Source of the DNA: Maridesulfovibrio salexigens DSM 2638 | Lineage (GTDB): Bacteria; Desulfobacterota; Desulfovibrionia; Desulfovibrionales; Desulfovibrionaceae | Direction: 5' to 3' | DNA: 64,000 bases | NCBI RefSeq assembly: GCF_000023445.1 | Contig: NC_012881.1 | Span: 2,406,001 to 2,470,000 of the forward strand | Shown: positions 41,086-49,880 of the stretch, in pieces | How the letters are laid out: each line of letters opens with the position of its first letter | How positions within the stretch are numbered: position 1 is the stretch's first letter | Position numbers and translations under genes: made by a program | Notes under the pieces: generated by a model | The model's input: the letters and a program-made list of their open reading frames with translations, nothing else | Told to the model about the DNA's origin: nothing | The model's database searches: none

Positions 41086-41126
41086 AAAGCCTGACGTGAT
41101 TTATGATCGCGTCAGGCTTTATTTTT
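41086..41126 (+). terminator. terminator after flavoprotein gene
   Basis: The arms AAAGCCTGACG and CGTCAGGCTTT enclose a 12-nt region and are followed by ATTTTTG. It lies between the convergent flavoprotein and Fic genes. Confidence 0.8.
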
Positions 41127-41150
41127 GAAAAAACGATTTTAAATATGCTC

Positions 41151-41816
41151 TTAAAAATCAAATTTTGCAGCCAGCTTTTCATGGCAATCCCTAAGAAAGG
41201 CAAGCATATTTGCCGAATCTCCACTTTCATAATACTCAATCATTCCAGAGTTATACTCAGCTAACAATTTAGCAGGTATCGACATGGGAGGATAGCCATT
41301 GGACAACAGATGTCCATTCATCATTAGCAAACCTGTTCGCTTGTTCCCATCATAGAAGAACTGACTGCGAGCGAACAGCAAATGCAAAAGGTAACCTTGA
41401 ACAACAATTGATTCCTCAGCCTCTATGGTTGCCAACACACTTTTAAATGTTGCTTCCAACTCATCTGGCTTCGGAGGGCAATAATCAGTTCCGGCAATCC
41501 CTACCTGTCCTGACCTGAAACTTCCTATCTCTAAGGCTTCATCCTTCGCAATTACGGCCTGAAGATCACAGGCTACTTCTTTACTTATCTCAAATTTACC
41601 GGACTCAGCCATACCGAGCAGTGTTTCCCAGCCAAGCACCTGCTGCTTAAGTTTTTCAGCGTCCGATATTTTATGTCCGCCGACAGTAATTCCCTGAATA
41701 AAAGTTTGAACCTCTGGAAAGGTAAATGGCATTCCTTCAAGCTTCTGTGTATCAAAAACCAACTCTGTAAAAATTTTGCGGGCAACGAATAAAGCTTTTT
41801 TCTTATCAGAACGCAT
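41151..41816 (-). CDS. Fic-domain protein with Gln in place of the catalytic His
   Basis: This protein of about 221 residues has an N-terminal class-II-type inhibitory motif (TQKLEG, residues 23-28, fitting S/T-x3-E-G/N). The Fic core is also present. The active loop reads QFFYDGNKRTG (about 152-162), so the usual HPFxDGN has Gln in place of His and Phe in place of Pro, while the ATP-binding DGNKR remains. Fic enzymes transfer AMP or similar groups to proteins. Without His the normal AMPylation chemistry is doubtful. I recall related proteins with SQFFxDGNKRT, so this may be a natural subfamily and not a broken gene. The start ATG at 41816 follows GAGG; an in-frame TTG at 41822 is less likely. 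Confidence 0.87.
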   Translation of the reverse strand: MRSDKKKALFVARKIFTELVFDTQKLEGMPFTFPEVQTFIQGITVGGHKISDAEKLKQQVLGWETLLGMAESGKFEISKEVACDLQAVIAKDEALEIGSFRSGQVGIAGTDYCPPKPDELEATFKSVLATIEAEESIVVQGYLLHLLFARSQFFYDGNKRTGLLMMNGHLLSNGYPPMSIPAKLLAEYNSGMIEYYESGDSANMLAFLRDCHEKLAAKFDF

Positions 41817-41977
41817 GAACAACCTCTAAATGGAGTAGAGCGCTGCGTCTCGAACGCAGCACTTGAAAATTTCAGAAAAGAGTATTTTCATTTACAAGAA
41901 CTGTCAATTTTCGCCAAAACTATCGTACCCCGCACCCCACTCAACTTATCATCCCCAACATCCCAGCCGTTATAAGT

Positions 41978-42010
41978 CATTTCAAACACCGAAAACGGCA
42001 TTTCAAACAC
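41978..42010 (+). promoter_or_regulatory. tandem direct repeats, likely LytTR regulator site for cstA
   Basis: CATTTCAAACAC occurs twice (41978-41989 and 41999-42010), exactly 21 bp apart, or two helical turns. A -10-like TAGAAT follows at 42017-42022. LytTR regulators bind such paired direct repeats next to the -35 region. A LytR/LytS pair is encoded 2.6 kb upstream. Confidence 0.65.
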
Positions 42011-42089
42011 GAAGCGTAGAATTCAGATCCTCCTTTATGCCAGAAGAAGCGCATACATATTTTTCAGCAAAAGGACGGAGGATATTCTT

Positions 42090-43508
42090 ATGCTATTTTT
42101 CTTTGCCTGTGTGGCAGCCCTTATCGTCGGTTATTTTATTTATGGTAAATTCGTGGACAACGTGTTCACACCTGATGCAAAACGCACCACTCCCGCATAT
42201 GCTATGCGCGATGATGTTGACTACATGCCTATGCCCATGTGGAAACTCATGTTCATTCAGGTGCTGGATATCGCCGGAATCGGCCCCATCTTCGGCCCCA
42301 TTCTCGGTGCCCTGTACGGTCCTGTAGCCCTTATCTGGATAGTTATCGGCTGCATCTTTGCCGGAGCAGTGCATGACTACTTCAGCGGCATGCTTTCCAT
42401 CCGCAACAACGGCGCATCCGTACCTGAGCTGGTCGGTGAATATCTCGGCATGACCGCTCGTCAGGTAATGCGTGTGTTCGCTTTCGTACTGCTCATGCTT
42501 GTCGGTGTTGTATTTGTACTCGCACCCGCAAAGCTGCTTACCGGACTGACCGGAATTGAAACCGGAATCCTCGTAGCCTGTATCTTCGGTTACTACTTCC
42601 TCGCAACCATCCTGCCCATCGATAAACTCATCGGTAAACTCTACCCCCTGTTCGGCGCACTGCTGCTGGTTATGACCGTATCCCTCGCAATCGCACTCAT
42701 GTTCAGCGGTCACACCATGCTGCCCAACCTTGATTTCGCAGTTAATTTCCACCCCGGCGACAAACCCATCTGGCCCCTTCTTTTCATCACCCTGTCCTGC
42801 GGCGCAATCAGCGGTTTCCACGCCACTCAGTCTCCGCTTATGGCCCGCTGCGTAAAGAATGAAAAAGAAGGCCGCCCCGTATTCTACGGTGCAATGATCA
42901 TCGAAGGTATCATCGGCCTGATCTGGTGTACCCTCGGCCTGTCCTTCTACGAATCCCCCGAAGCACTTAACGCAGTTATCGCTGCCGGTTCCCCTTCCGC
43001 AGTAGTATCTGAAGTTGCTAATGCGCTTCTCGGACCTATTGGCGGCATCTTCGCCATCATCGCAGTAGTAATCCTGCCCATCACCAGTGGTGATACCGCT
43101 TTCCGCTCCACCCGCCTCATTGTAGCGGAAACCTTCAAAATGGATCAGGGCCCTGCAATCAAGCGTCTGCTCATCGCAGTACCCCTGTTCGCTCTGGGTT
43201 ACATCATCTCCACCCAGAACTTCTCCGCAATCTGGAGATACTTCGGTTTCTCCAACCAGTGCCTGTCCATGCTGGTTCTCTGGACCTCCGCAGTATACCT
43301 TGCCCAGCGTGCAAAACTGCACTGGATCGCATCCATCCCCGCAACCTTCATGACCGCAGTTGTTGCCACATTCATCTGTCAGGCCAAGATCGGTTTCGGA
43401 CTGGACATGAACATCTCCATCATGATCGGTATCGCAGCAGCAATCGCAGCATTCGGTGCCTTCTTCGTGAAGTACGTTCGCCCCAAAGCAGCTGTTGAAG
43501 CCAACTAG
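42090..43508 (+). CDS. cstA: CstA/BtsT-family carbon-starvation or pyruvate transporter
   Basis: This 472-residue protein has about 13 membrane helices. It contains the CstA N-terminal signature DVDYMPMPMWKLMFIQ, DIAGIGPIFGPILGALYG, and further conserved segments such as CGAISGFHATQSPLMARC and ITSGDTAFRSTRLI. The family takes up peptides or pyruvate; BtsT of E. coli is a pyruvate/H+ symporter. It is shorter than E. coli CstA (about 700 residues) and resembles the shorter deltaproteobacterial form. The ribosome-binding site is GGAGGA. The direct repeats at 41978-42010 point to control by the LytR/LytS pair encoded nearby. Confidence 0.93.
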   Translation: MLFFFACVAALIVGYFIYGKFVDNVFTPDAKRTTPAYAMRDDVDYMPMPMWKLMFIQVLDIAGIGPIFGPILGALYGPVALIWIVIGCIFAGAVHDYFSGMLSIRNNGASVPELVGEYLGMTARQVMRVFAFVLLMLVGVVFVLAPAKLLTGLTGIETGILVACIFGYYFLATILPIDKLIGKLYPLFGALLLVMTVSLAIALMFSGHTMLPNLDFAVNFHPGDKPIWPLLFITLSCGAISGFHATQSPLMARCVKNEKEGRPVFYGAMIIEGIIGLIWCTLGLSFYESPEALNAVIAAGSPSAVVSEVANALLGPIGGIFAIIAVVILPITSGDTAFRSTRLIVAETFKMDQGPAIKRLLIAVPLFALGYIISTQNFSAIWRYFGFSNQCLSMLVLWTSAVYLAQRAKLHWIASIPATFMTAVVATFICQAKIGFGLDMNISIMIGIAAAIAAFGAFFVKYVRPKAAVEAN

Positions 43509-43547
43509 ACCATCTTCCTATAAAACACAGACCACTCCTAAATAAAA

Positions 43548-43590
43548 TTCCCCCGCTTGCTTATGCAGGCGGGGGAATTTTTATGTTAAT
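43548..43590 (+). terminator. terminator after cstA
   Basis: The arms ATTCCCCCGC and GCGGGGGAAT around TTGCTTATGCAG are followed by TTTTTATG. It stands between cstA and the convergent HTH gene and could serve both strands. Confidence 0.85.
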
Positions 43591-43603
43591 ATAATCTATA
43601 ATA

Positions 43604-44056
43604 CTAAGCCGCAGCAGGTCTCACATCATACCCACGGCAGGCCAACAAAATATACCGGGGAATCGTTCGTTCTCCACTCTTATAATAGGCAACCATCCGC
43701 CTACTGATACCTAAAGCCTTAGCTGCGGCATCCAGTGAAAAGCCATGCCCTTCCATCCATGCTGCAAAATCTGTCGGATGCATTGCCTGTTCTGTCTGAA
43801 ACATCCAGAGCATCCGCAGAGTGTCAGAAGTGATATCAATCTCATCAGCGATCCAATCAACTGTGCCGCCGTATTCACCGACCTGCGGATCATATTCATT
43901 CCAACCGTTACCGCGAAGGCAAACATAAGTCTGGTAACGTTCCACGTATTCACGAACATCAACCAATGCCCGCAATTCATCTTCCCAAGTAACAAACAAA
44001 GTGTACGGAACTTCGCCCTTTTCGACCGCGATAACTCTAAAAATTCTATCGGGCAT
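43604..44056 (-). CDS. DUF2442 plus HTH protein, antitoxin-like
   Basis: This protein of about 150 residues begins MPDRIFRVIAVEKGEVPYTL when started at ATG 44056, behind GGGGGAAG. A longer in-frame reading from 44080 begins within the upstream gene. The N-terminal about 80 residues resemble DUF2442 (VTWEDELRALVDVREYVERY). The C-terminal part is an XRE-type helix-turn-helix: FSLDAAAKALGISRRMVAYYKSG near 110-135. It is cotranscribed with a DUF4160 gene that ends 3 bp upstream of this start. DUF4160/DUF2442 pairs are widespread and resemble toxin-antitoxin modules; the role here is inference. Confidence 0.8.
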   Translation of the reverse strand: MPDRIFRVIAVEKGEVPYTLFVTWEDELRALVDVREYVERYQTYVCLRGNGWNEYDPQVGEYGGTVDWIADEIDITSDTLRMLWMFQTEQAMHPTDFAAWMEGHGFSLDAAAKALGISRRMVAYYKSGERTIPRYILLACRGYDVRPAAA

Positions 44057-44058
44057 AA

Positions 44059-44289
44059 TTACTTCCCCCTTTTCTCCCATTCTTCAAGAAGCCACTCTTG
44101 ATTCTCTTTAACCCAAGAAAGGACATCATTGAGCTGTGCAGCACGAGCCTGCCCTTTAAAGACTTCACAAGTTCGAATGTTTATCAACACAATAAAATCA
44201 GGAGAAACAACGTGAATATGAGGAGAATTGTGATCGTTAGCGTTTAAACTTATTTTTATCTTATTGATTCTATGGATCGTTGGGCTTAT
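44059..44289 (-). CDS. DUF4160 protein with unusual start
   Basis: The DUF4160 homology begins at SPTIHRINKIKISLNAND and includes the diagnostic HNSPHIHVV. It continues to VLSWVKENQEWLLEEWEKRGK. Family members typically start M-P-T-I, which aligns with S-P-T-I here. The codon before AGC-CCA-ACG is ATA at 44289, and AGGAGA lies 7 bases before it. The only ATG upstream in frame (44313) lies inside the -10 of a good promoter. Either ATA is used as a rare start, or the start codon has mutated, or a leaderless or longer form exists. A frame without an internal stop continues upstream to 44364. The protein would have about 76 residues. Its partner is the DUF2442-HTH protein. Confidence 0.65.
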   Translation of the reverse strand: MSPTIHRINKIKISLNANDHNSPHIHVVSPDFIVLINIRTCEVFKGQARAAQLNDVLSWVKENQEWLLEEWEKRGK

Positions 44290-44307
44290 TAACTTCTCTC
44301 CTGACAC

Positions 44308-44336
44308 AAGCATAGTGCAACCATTGCACCTAGTCA
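44308..44336 (-). promoter_or_regulatory. sigma-70 promoter for DUF4160/DUF2442 pair
   Basis: The minus strand reads TTGACT, a 17-bp spacer and TATGCT, directly after the terminator of the caspase gene. The spacer contains TGCAATGGTTGCA, an imperfect palindrome that could bind the HTH protein for autoregulation. Confidence 0.6.
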
Positions 44337-44346
44337 ATAGTTCACC

Positions 44347-44384
44347 AAAAAAAAGCCCGCTCACATAAGTAAGCGGGCTTTTCT
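44347..44384 (-). terminator. terminator after caspase gene
   Basis: The minus strand has AAAAGCCCGCTT and AGCGGGCTTTT arms around ACTTATGTG, followed by a run of T. It ends the lipoprotein-caspase operon just before the DUF4160 promoter. Confidence 0.85.
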
Positions 44385-44403
44385 AATTTTCATCTCGAAT
44401 CAC

Positions 44404-45525
44404 TCAATCCCCAAGATAAATCCTATACTTCAAAACTGCTGTTTGCCCATCATCCAAGTACTCAAATTCTATCATTTCCCCTTCTTCAATCATAACCTTG
44501 GCTGCGGACCTTGGCATAAGATATGGTGATTTTGTCAGCATCGCCATGGCCTTCTTTTTAGCATCGGCAAGAGCCGCCTTCTGTGATGCAATTTTCCTGT
44601 TCAGGGTATCGGAAAGCTTGCTATGCCCCTTCCCACTTACTACCAGTTCAAGGTTCTCATACTTGGGAGCAGGCTTCTGCTTCTTCACAGGCGCATCTGC
44701 AGCCGAACTACCGAATTTATCTTTATCCATTTCAATAGCAGTATTGAATAAGAAAGACTCTACCAGAGAAGATGAGCTCCATGGAACCTGCTTACCCCTT
44801 GTCGCATGCTGCACTGCAAGCCGGACTTTCCGAAGCATAATCTCTATATCCGTATTCGGACTGGAAATATTTTCAAGGAGAGCCTTGGTAAAAACCCCGT
44901 TACGCCCTTCACCGTCAGCAGCCACTTCACCGGGGGCAGTTGCGTACACCAGTATTGTTCCGGAAGGAGCCTGCATGACTGCCAATCCCCTGTTCTTTTG
45001 AAAAACAGATCTTGAACCTGTTCCTGTGAAAGGATCATTCCGGCAGGCATCAAGAATGATAATATTAACAGCAGTCCCGGCAGCCCGCAGGATTTCAAGG
45101 ACATAATTCAAGCTTACACATTGAAATTTCACATCTGTAATGTTTTCGATCTTCGCATCAACAGGGATAAGGTAATTTCCACCCCCTACCTGTACACCAT
45201 GTCCGGCGTAGTAAAAGAGAGCCACAGAATTTCGGGTAAGCTCATTTGAAAATTCAGAAATCAGCCGTCCGGTTTCCTGCCTTGAACAATTGATTGCGCT
45301 TTTAACCTTAAAGCCCAATTTATCCAACATGGCAGCGATATCCCTAGCATCATTTGCAGGGTTAGCAAGAGGAGCTTCAGGATATGCTGAATTTCCGATG
45401 ACCAGAGCAAACCTGTTCGGTGATGCGGCAAACGAAACACCTGAACCTGCTGCCCAAAAAAAGAAAAAGAACAACAAACAGGCCGCCCGTATACAAGGAC
45501 GGCCTGTTACATTTTCTTCAAACAT
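44404..45525 (-). CDS. secreted caspase-family (C14) peptidase
   Basis: With the start at ATG 45525, four bases after the preceding stop, the product has 373 residues. A signal peptide (hydrophobic LLFFFFFWAAGSGVSFA) comes first. The caspase p20-like fold begins RFALVIGNSAYPEAPL and carries the catalytic His near 109 (YYAGHGVQ) and Cys near 161 (IILDACRNDPF). The C-terminal about 130 residues are Lys-rich and of unknown function. An in-frame reading from 45576 would overlap the upstream gene. Bacterial caspase homologues (metacaspase/orthocaspase) cut after Arg/Lys or Asp. It is encoded with two lipoproteins, suggesting an envelope role; the substrate is unknown. Confidence 0.88.
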   Translation of the reverse strand: MFEENVTGRPCIRAACLLFFFFFWAAGSGVSFAASPNRFALVIGNSAYPEAPLANPANDARDIAAMLDKLGFKVKSAINCSRQETGRLISEFSNELTRNSVALFYYAGHGVQVGGGNYLIPVDAKIENITDVKFQCVSLNYVLEILRAAGTAVNIIILDACRNDPFTGTGSRSVFQKNRGLAVMQAPSGTILVYATAPGEVAADGEGRNGVFTKALLENISSPNTDIEIMLRKVRLAVQHATRGKQVPWSSSSLVESFLFNTAIEMDKDKFGSSAADAPVKKQKPAPKYENLELVVSGKGHSKLSDTLNRKIASQKAALADAKKKAMAMLTKSPYLMPRSAAKVMIEEGEMIEFEYLDDGQTAVLKYRIYLGD

Positions 45526-45529
45526 TGTT

Positions 45530-46441
45530 CTACAAGTTGTCAGTATAGCCACTTTCTTTCTTTTTACTCTTTGCACGGTCTATAAAGTAATCGTTGACGG
45601 CAATCAAAATAGGTCTTTTGGCGTGCTCAGCGTAAGTTGACACATACAGGAGATCACCACGGATATTCCAGATTCCCACTTTCTTGATATGGTATCTTCC
45701 TTTATCGTCAGCCACCCTGTTCTTGGTAAAACGCTGGGGTTTGCCGAATTTACCTACTATAAGATCAAGTAATTTATCCCCAAGTCCCGGTTCCGCATAT
45801 TTTTCCACAAAAAAGTAAAGGTTATCAACTTTTCCATTTTCCATATCCAGCACCATATTACCATCAATACCGATAGGAGGCAGGTTATGTACTTCCAGCT
45901 TTGCCGAATCAGTATAGAACTTGGTAACGCAAGTCCGCCCTACATCGATCTGAGGAACGGTTGTGATACTCTGTCCCGGACAGGGCTGAACTTTTTTAGG
46001 CAATGGAGCACCGATAACGATCCCCCTCAAGGAGAACTTACCTTTGTAATCCAGAGGCTTAATTTTGCTGACAGACAAACCGAGCATCGGAATCATCCTT
46101 TCAAACAATTCCATCTCCGCCATGGTTTCATTGACCAAATTCTGCTCGTCAGCAGCGTATTCACAGACAGCCCTCGACTTTCCGACAAGCACATTACGGT
46201 AAAAGCAAAGCACCGCATATTTGTATGTACCTGTTTCATCAATTACATACTTCCGAAACCTGACGCCATTGTCATAACTGCTCCGGTCCCTGAAATGCGA
46301 GCCCATGGCCTCATTCACATCATAGAGGGCTTCCCCGCCAGCCAGATTGTTTACATACTTCTTTCGTTTGAGAAGAACACACCCGGTAAGCGATGTGGCA
46401 ATAAAAACCATCAAAAGGATAATACAGCATATTCTTTTCAT
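45530..46441 (-). CDS. lipoprotein of unknown function in caspase operon
   Basis: This protein of about 303 residues starts at ATG 46441 (MKRICCIILLMVFIATSLTG). The lipobox is LTGC, so it is a lipoprotein. The mature part contains YDVNEAMGSHFRDRSSYDNG and a mixed alpha/beta region (GVRFRKYVIDETGTYKYAVLC). It contains no known catalytic motif and no family I recognise. It lies 14 bp after the CsgG-like gene and 4 bp before the caspase start, so all three are translated together. Confidence 0.8.
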   Translation of the reverse strand: MKRICCIILLMVFIATSLTGCVLLKRKKYVNNLAGGEALYDVNEAMGSHFRDRSSYDNGVRFRKYVIDETGTYKYAVLCFYRNVLVGKSRAVCEYAADEQNLVNETMAEMELFERMIPMLGLSVSKIKPLDYKGKFSLRGIVIGAPLPKKVQPCPGQSITTVPQIDVGRTCVTKFYTDSAKLEVHNLPPIGIDGNMVLDMENGKVDNLYFFVEKYAEPGLGDKLLDLIVGKFGKPQRFTKNRVADDKGRYHIKKVGIWNIRGDLLYVSTYAEHAKRPILIAVNDYFIDRAKSKKKESGYTDNL

Positions 46442-46455
46442 CTTAAACACACCGC

Positions 46456-47289
46456 CTAGTCACCAGTAAGAATTGAAGAAATCATTGCCCTAACAACTCT
46501 TTTAAGGCCATCCTGCATTCCGGTATCCGAAACACCGGCCTGCCCGACCCAGAATATCTGGGAAGTCTTAACGTCTACAACCTTTGCAGTCAGCCCAATA
46601 CGCGAGATAGTGGAAAAAGTTCTCTTCGGCTTGGCATAATAATCTTCCTGCCATTCATCGATAGTCTTGGCCCGTTCCAGCTCAGGAAGCATAATTCCAG
46701 TCCGGGACGCAAACTTATCACTCTCCATTTCATACTCAGAACGCTCACTTTCAAACATTTCAACATCACGGTCATAACGGGGAATATCATTTTTTACGAT
46801 GATCCGGTTCAATGAAATATTCAGACTGTCGGTATACTTGTCGGTGACTGAACCGAACACGAAATAATCAGCATGGACAAGACGCCCGATACGCTGGGCA
46901 ATTTCAAGGTCGGTAAGCCCTGTCTTATGTTCACTCATCATAGCCTGTTCACGGACGACCTTATCAATCTCTTCCCTATCGATAACATGGTAGCCCTTGG
47001 TTTTAAGCTCAATGATCAAGCGATCTGAGACCATGGAACCAGACGTATTGTCATTGGCCCTGAAATTCATGATCGCAAAAGTTTTTTCTTTGGTGAGAGG
47101 CCTTTTGTGCATCCTGAATGAATCAAGGTTCATAGGAGTGACCACTGCTTCCTGAATGGTTTCGTAAATGGATTTAGGCGGGATAGGATAAGCAGGAGCC
47201 CTCGGTTGTCTAGGGATACATCCCAACCCCAAAACTGAAACCGCCGCCAGAACCAATACAATTTGAACAAACCGCAAATACTTTTTCAT
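46456..47289 (-). CDS. CsgG/LpoB-like lipoprotein
   Basis: This 277-residue lipoprotein has the lipobox LGLGC. It contains the CsgG/LpoB-type core: FAIMNFRANDNTSGSMVSDRLIIELKTKGY, VIDREEIDKVVREQAM, and LVHADYFVFGSVTDKY. This fold is shared by curli secretion protein CsgG, LpoB and related envelope proteins. The transmembrane beta-hairpin region of a true CsgG pore is not evident, so an LpoB-like or scaffold role is as likely. It is the first gene of the lipoprotein-lipoprotein-caspase operon. Confidence 0.82.
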   Translation of the reverse strand: MKKYLRFVQIVLVLAAVSVLGLGCIPRQPRAPAYPIPPKSIYETIQEAVVTPMNLDSFRMHKRPLTKEKTFAIMNFRANDNTSGSMVSDRLIIELKTKGYHVIDREEIDKVVREQAMMSEHKTGLTDLEIAQRIGRLVHADYFVFGSVTDKYTDSLNISLNRIIVKNDIPRYDRDVEMFESERSEYEMESDKFASRTGIMLPELERAKTIDEWQEDYYAKPKRTFSTISRIGLTAKVVDVKTSQIFWVGQAGVSDTGMQDGLKRVVRAMISSILTGD

Positions 47290-47392
47290 ATGCCCCCCAA
47301 AATGATTTTAGTTCAAATCAAACTTTAAAATTATATAAAGTTTAAGTCAACGGGGTTCACTAAATTGATGGGCTACTTATGCGCTTTATTCC

Positions 47393-48253
47393 TCACCCCC
47401 CGACAACAGCCTCAACCCCGGCAACAATATCCAGCAACTCACCTGTGATATTCCCCTGCCGGGTGGTACGATACTCGGACTCAAGGACCTCGACATGCTC
47501 GATGATATTTTTCTCGGCGACCTGCATGGCGGCGAGACGGGAACTGTTCTCTGCGGCTAATGATTGCACAATTGCTCCATATACGGAGATATACAGATAC
47601 TCCCTGAATAAATTTGAAAATAAATCCTGAACCGGAACATTTGTCATGGGCAAGGACTTACCATCCCATTTCGTGCTGCCGCTACGCTTGTGGAGTGGCA
47701 GGATATGTCGGGCTGCAACCTTGGCCCCATCGCTTACGTGCAGATTATTAACTATGGTGAATTGATTCATTCCACGCTTGTTGCGCCATTCTTCCAAGTT
47801 CTGCTCTATCTCATCAACAATGGTATTAACCCCGCGCAGACTTCCCGGGACACGGAAATTCAAATCAACCTCAATCCCGGAATCTTCCAACGCACCGCGC
47901 ACCCGCTCTCCGCAGGTCCAGCAGATTACCTTGTGCCCTGCGCCGCTAAGTTCTTCAACAGCCTTTACAGCCTCAGACCGTGCCAGCTCATTAAACTGCC
48001 CGCACATGCCCTGATCGGAACCGATTGCCAGAACGACAGCAATTCCATCTCTTGCCCCACGCGGCAGTATTCCGGCATTGCGGAAAAAGACAGTCCAGCC
48101 CTGTTCGATGACATCGGCATACTCACCGACTCCCTTGGCTGCATTTTCGAAATGACGAATATTGACCGCAGCGAGAGCCTTCATAGTTTTGACCACCGAA
48201 AGCAGATCACCCGTGGTCGCAATCTTTTTGCGGACAGCCTCAAGCTGCTGCAT
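47393..48253 (-). CDS. atpG: N-ATPase gamma subunit
   Basis: This 286-residue protein is the central rotor stalk of the F1 part. It has the N-terminal helix [33 protein letters not shown] and the C-terminal helix [28 protein letters not shown], which form the coiled-coil shaft, around a Rossmann-like middle ([15 protein letters not shown]). It is a divergent gamma typical of N-ATPases. It is the last gene of the operon and overlaps atpA by 14 bp. Confidence 0.9.
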   Translation of the reverse strand: MQQLEAVRKKIATTGDLLSVVKTMKALAAVNIRHFENAAKGVGEYADVIEQGWTVFFRNAGILPRGARDGIAVVLAIGSDQGMCGQFNELARSEAVKAVEELSGAGHKVICWTCGERVRGALEDSGIEVDLNFRVPGSLRGVNTIVDEIEQNLEEWRNKRGMNQFTIVNNLHVSDGAKVAARHILPLHKRSGSTKWDGKSLPMTNVPVQDLFSNLFREYLYISVYGAIVQSLAAENSSRLAAMQVAEKNIIEHVEVLESEYRTTRQGNITGELLDIVAGVEAVVGG

Positions 48254-49766
48254 GCGCCTCTCTCCATTTCTGCATATGATGAGTTACTGTCTTCTCAAGC
48301 TCATCCCAGATTTCATCCTTAGTGTCTGCCTGTACCAGACGTTCCATAGGTTCGAAACTTTCCTCCATTCTAGACAGCAAAAACTCCTGCACTTCAGCAA
48401 TCTGCTCCAATGGCACATCATCCAGAAGACCAAGCGATACAGTCCAGAGGATAACAACCTGTTGCGCTGCACTAAGCGGTGAAAATCTATCCTGCTTAAG
48501 CAGCTCACGCACCCGAAGACCATGTTCAATTCGATTGCGGGTATCCTGATCTAATCTTGTACCGAACCTTGCAAATGCCTCCAGTTCCTGAAACTGGGAA
48601 TAAGTCAGACGCAAGTCACCGGAGACCTTGCGGTATGCCTTCGGCTGTGCACGACCGCCCACACGGGAAACAGACTTACCCACATCAATTGCCGGGAGCA
48701 TTCCCTTCTGAAACAGCACCGGAGAAAGGTAAATCTGTCCGTCAGTGATGGAGATAAGGTTTGTTGGAATGTAGGCCGAAATATTCTGAGCCTCGGTTTC
48801 TACGATAGGTAACGCGGTGAGCGTACCGCCACCATGTTCCGGCTTGAGCCTTGTGGAGCGCTCCAAGAGCCTTGAATGGATATAAAAAATATCGCCCGGA
48901 AAAGCTTCACGGCCCGGAGGACGGCGCATAAGCAAACTAAGCTGGCGGTAAGCCTGTGCATGGCGGGTCAGATCATCATATATAATAAGTACATCCTTAC
49001 CCTGTTCCATGAAATACTCAGCCATACTTGTAGCTGCATATGGCGCAATATACTGCATTCCTGAAGGTGCATCGCCCTCAACCACAACAACAAAAGTATA
49101 GGCCATTGCCCCATGATTACGCAGGGTATCAATAACACGTGCCACGGAAGTACTGCGCTGACCGATAGCACAATATACGCAAACCACATCTCCCTTTTTC
49201 TGATTCAGGATAATGTCGAGAGCAATGGCGGTTTTCCCTGTCTGGCGGTCACCGAGAATCAACTCTCGCTGCCCGCGCCCGATGGGGATCAATGTATCAA
49301 TGACCTTGATACCGCTCGCCATAGGAGTATCAACTGGTGCTCGCATTAGGATGGGAGGAGCTTCAGATTCCACCACACGGGTTTCGAAAGTTTCCGGTGC
49401 CGGACCTCCATCAAGAGGATTACCCAGCGGATCAACAATGCGTCCGATCAGCGCATCTCCTACCGGAACACTCAGAACCGTACCGGAAGGAACGGCCTCA
49501 TCCCCGGCCCTAAGTCCCGTGTTTGCGCCCAGCAGTGCAATACCAATGGAATCAGGCAGCAGATCAAGAGCCATACCCGGAACATCATTGCCAAGTGTAA
49601 TCAGCTCTTCCGAACGCACTGACCCAAGCCCCTGCACCTGCGCTACACCTCGAGCAACAGACAGAACACGGCCCACTTCACGCGAATCTGGGCTGTATTC
49701 CATATTCTCGCGGCCCTTTTCATGGGCATTCAAGGCCTGATCTATATTTTTTTCTAGGAAACCCAT
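48240..49766 (-). CDS. atpA: N-ATPase alpha subunit
   Basis: This 508-residue protein has a complete F1-alpha fold. The beta-barrel start reads [19 protein letters not shown]. The P-loop is [14 protein letters not shown] near 172, the arginine-finger region carries [16 protein letters not shown] SVSRVGG, and a helical C-terminus closes the protein. It forms the hexamer with beta and binds but does not hydrolyse nucleotide. Its GGAGG ribosome-binding site lies in the repeat-like element that separates it from atpF by 114 bp. Na+ specificity is set by subunits a and c, not here. Confidence 0.95.
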   Translation of the reverse strand: MGFLEKNIDQALNAHEKGRENMEYSPDSREVGRVLSVARGVAQVQGLGSVRSEELITLGNDVPGMALDLLPDSIGIALLGANTGLRAGDEAVPSGTVLSVPVGDALIGRIVDPLGNPLDGGPAPETFETRVVESEAPPILMRAPVDTPMASGIKVIDTLIPIGRGQRELILGDRQTGKTAIALDIILNQKKGDVVCVYCAIGQRSTSVARVIDTLRNHGAMAYTFVVVVEGDAPSGMQYIAPYAATSMAEYFMEQGKDVLIIYDDLTRHAQAYRQLSLLMRRPPGREAFPGDIFYIHSRLLERSTRLKPEHGGGTLTALPIVETEAQNISAYIPTNLISITDGQIYLSPVLFQKGMLPAIDVGKSVSRVGGRAQPKAYRKVSGDLRLTYSQFQELEAFARFGTRLDQDTRNRIEHGLRVRELLKQDRFSPLSAAQQVVILWTVSLGLLDDVPLEQIAEVQEFLLSRMEESFEPMERLVQADTKDEIWDELEKTVTHHMQKWREAHAAA

Positions 49767-49773
49767 TTTGTTT

Positions 49774-49855
49774 GCCTCCGGCGGCTCTCCGAGGGCTTAA
49801 ACCCTTTTGAAAAAAGGTTTAAGAATCCCAAAACTTTTTAACAAGGCTTCGCCAC
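49774..49855 (-). repeat. repeat-like intergenic element between atpF and atpA
   Basis: The 114-bp gap holds GCCTCCGGCGGC, then an imperfect hairpin with arms CTTAAACC and GGTTTAAG (49796-49823), AATCCCAAAACTTTTT and GGCTTCGCC. Similar GCCTCCGGCGG...AAACCC...GGGTTT...CCAAAACTTTT elements recur between genes in Desulfovibrio genomes in my memory. On the transcribed strand its end GCCGCCGGAGGC supplies the Shine-Dalgarno GGAGG for atpA. All other gaps in this operon are 17 bp or less or overlaps, so this looks inserted. Confidence 0.55.
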
Positions 49856-49880
49856 TTCGTCCGATTAATCCTGCGGGCAT

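Noticed and set aside
42093..43322. 409-codon open frame antisense to cstA
   Set aside because: Cys/Gly/Asp-rich product typical of the reverse strand of a GC-balanced membrane protein gene; cstA on the plus strand is certain.
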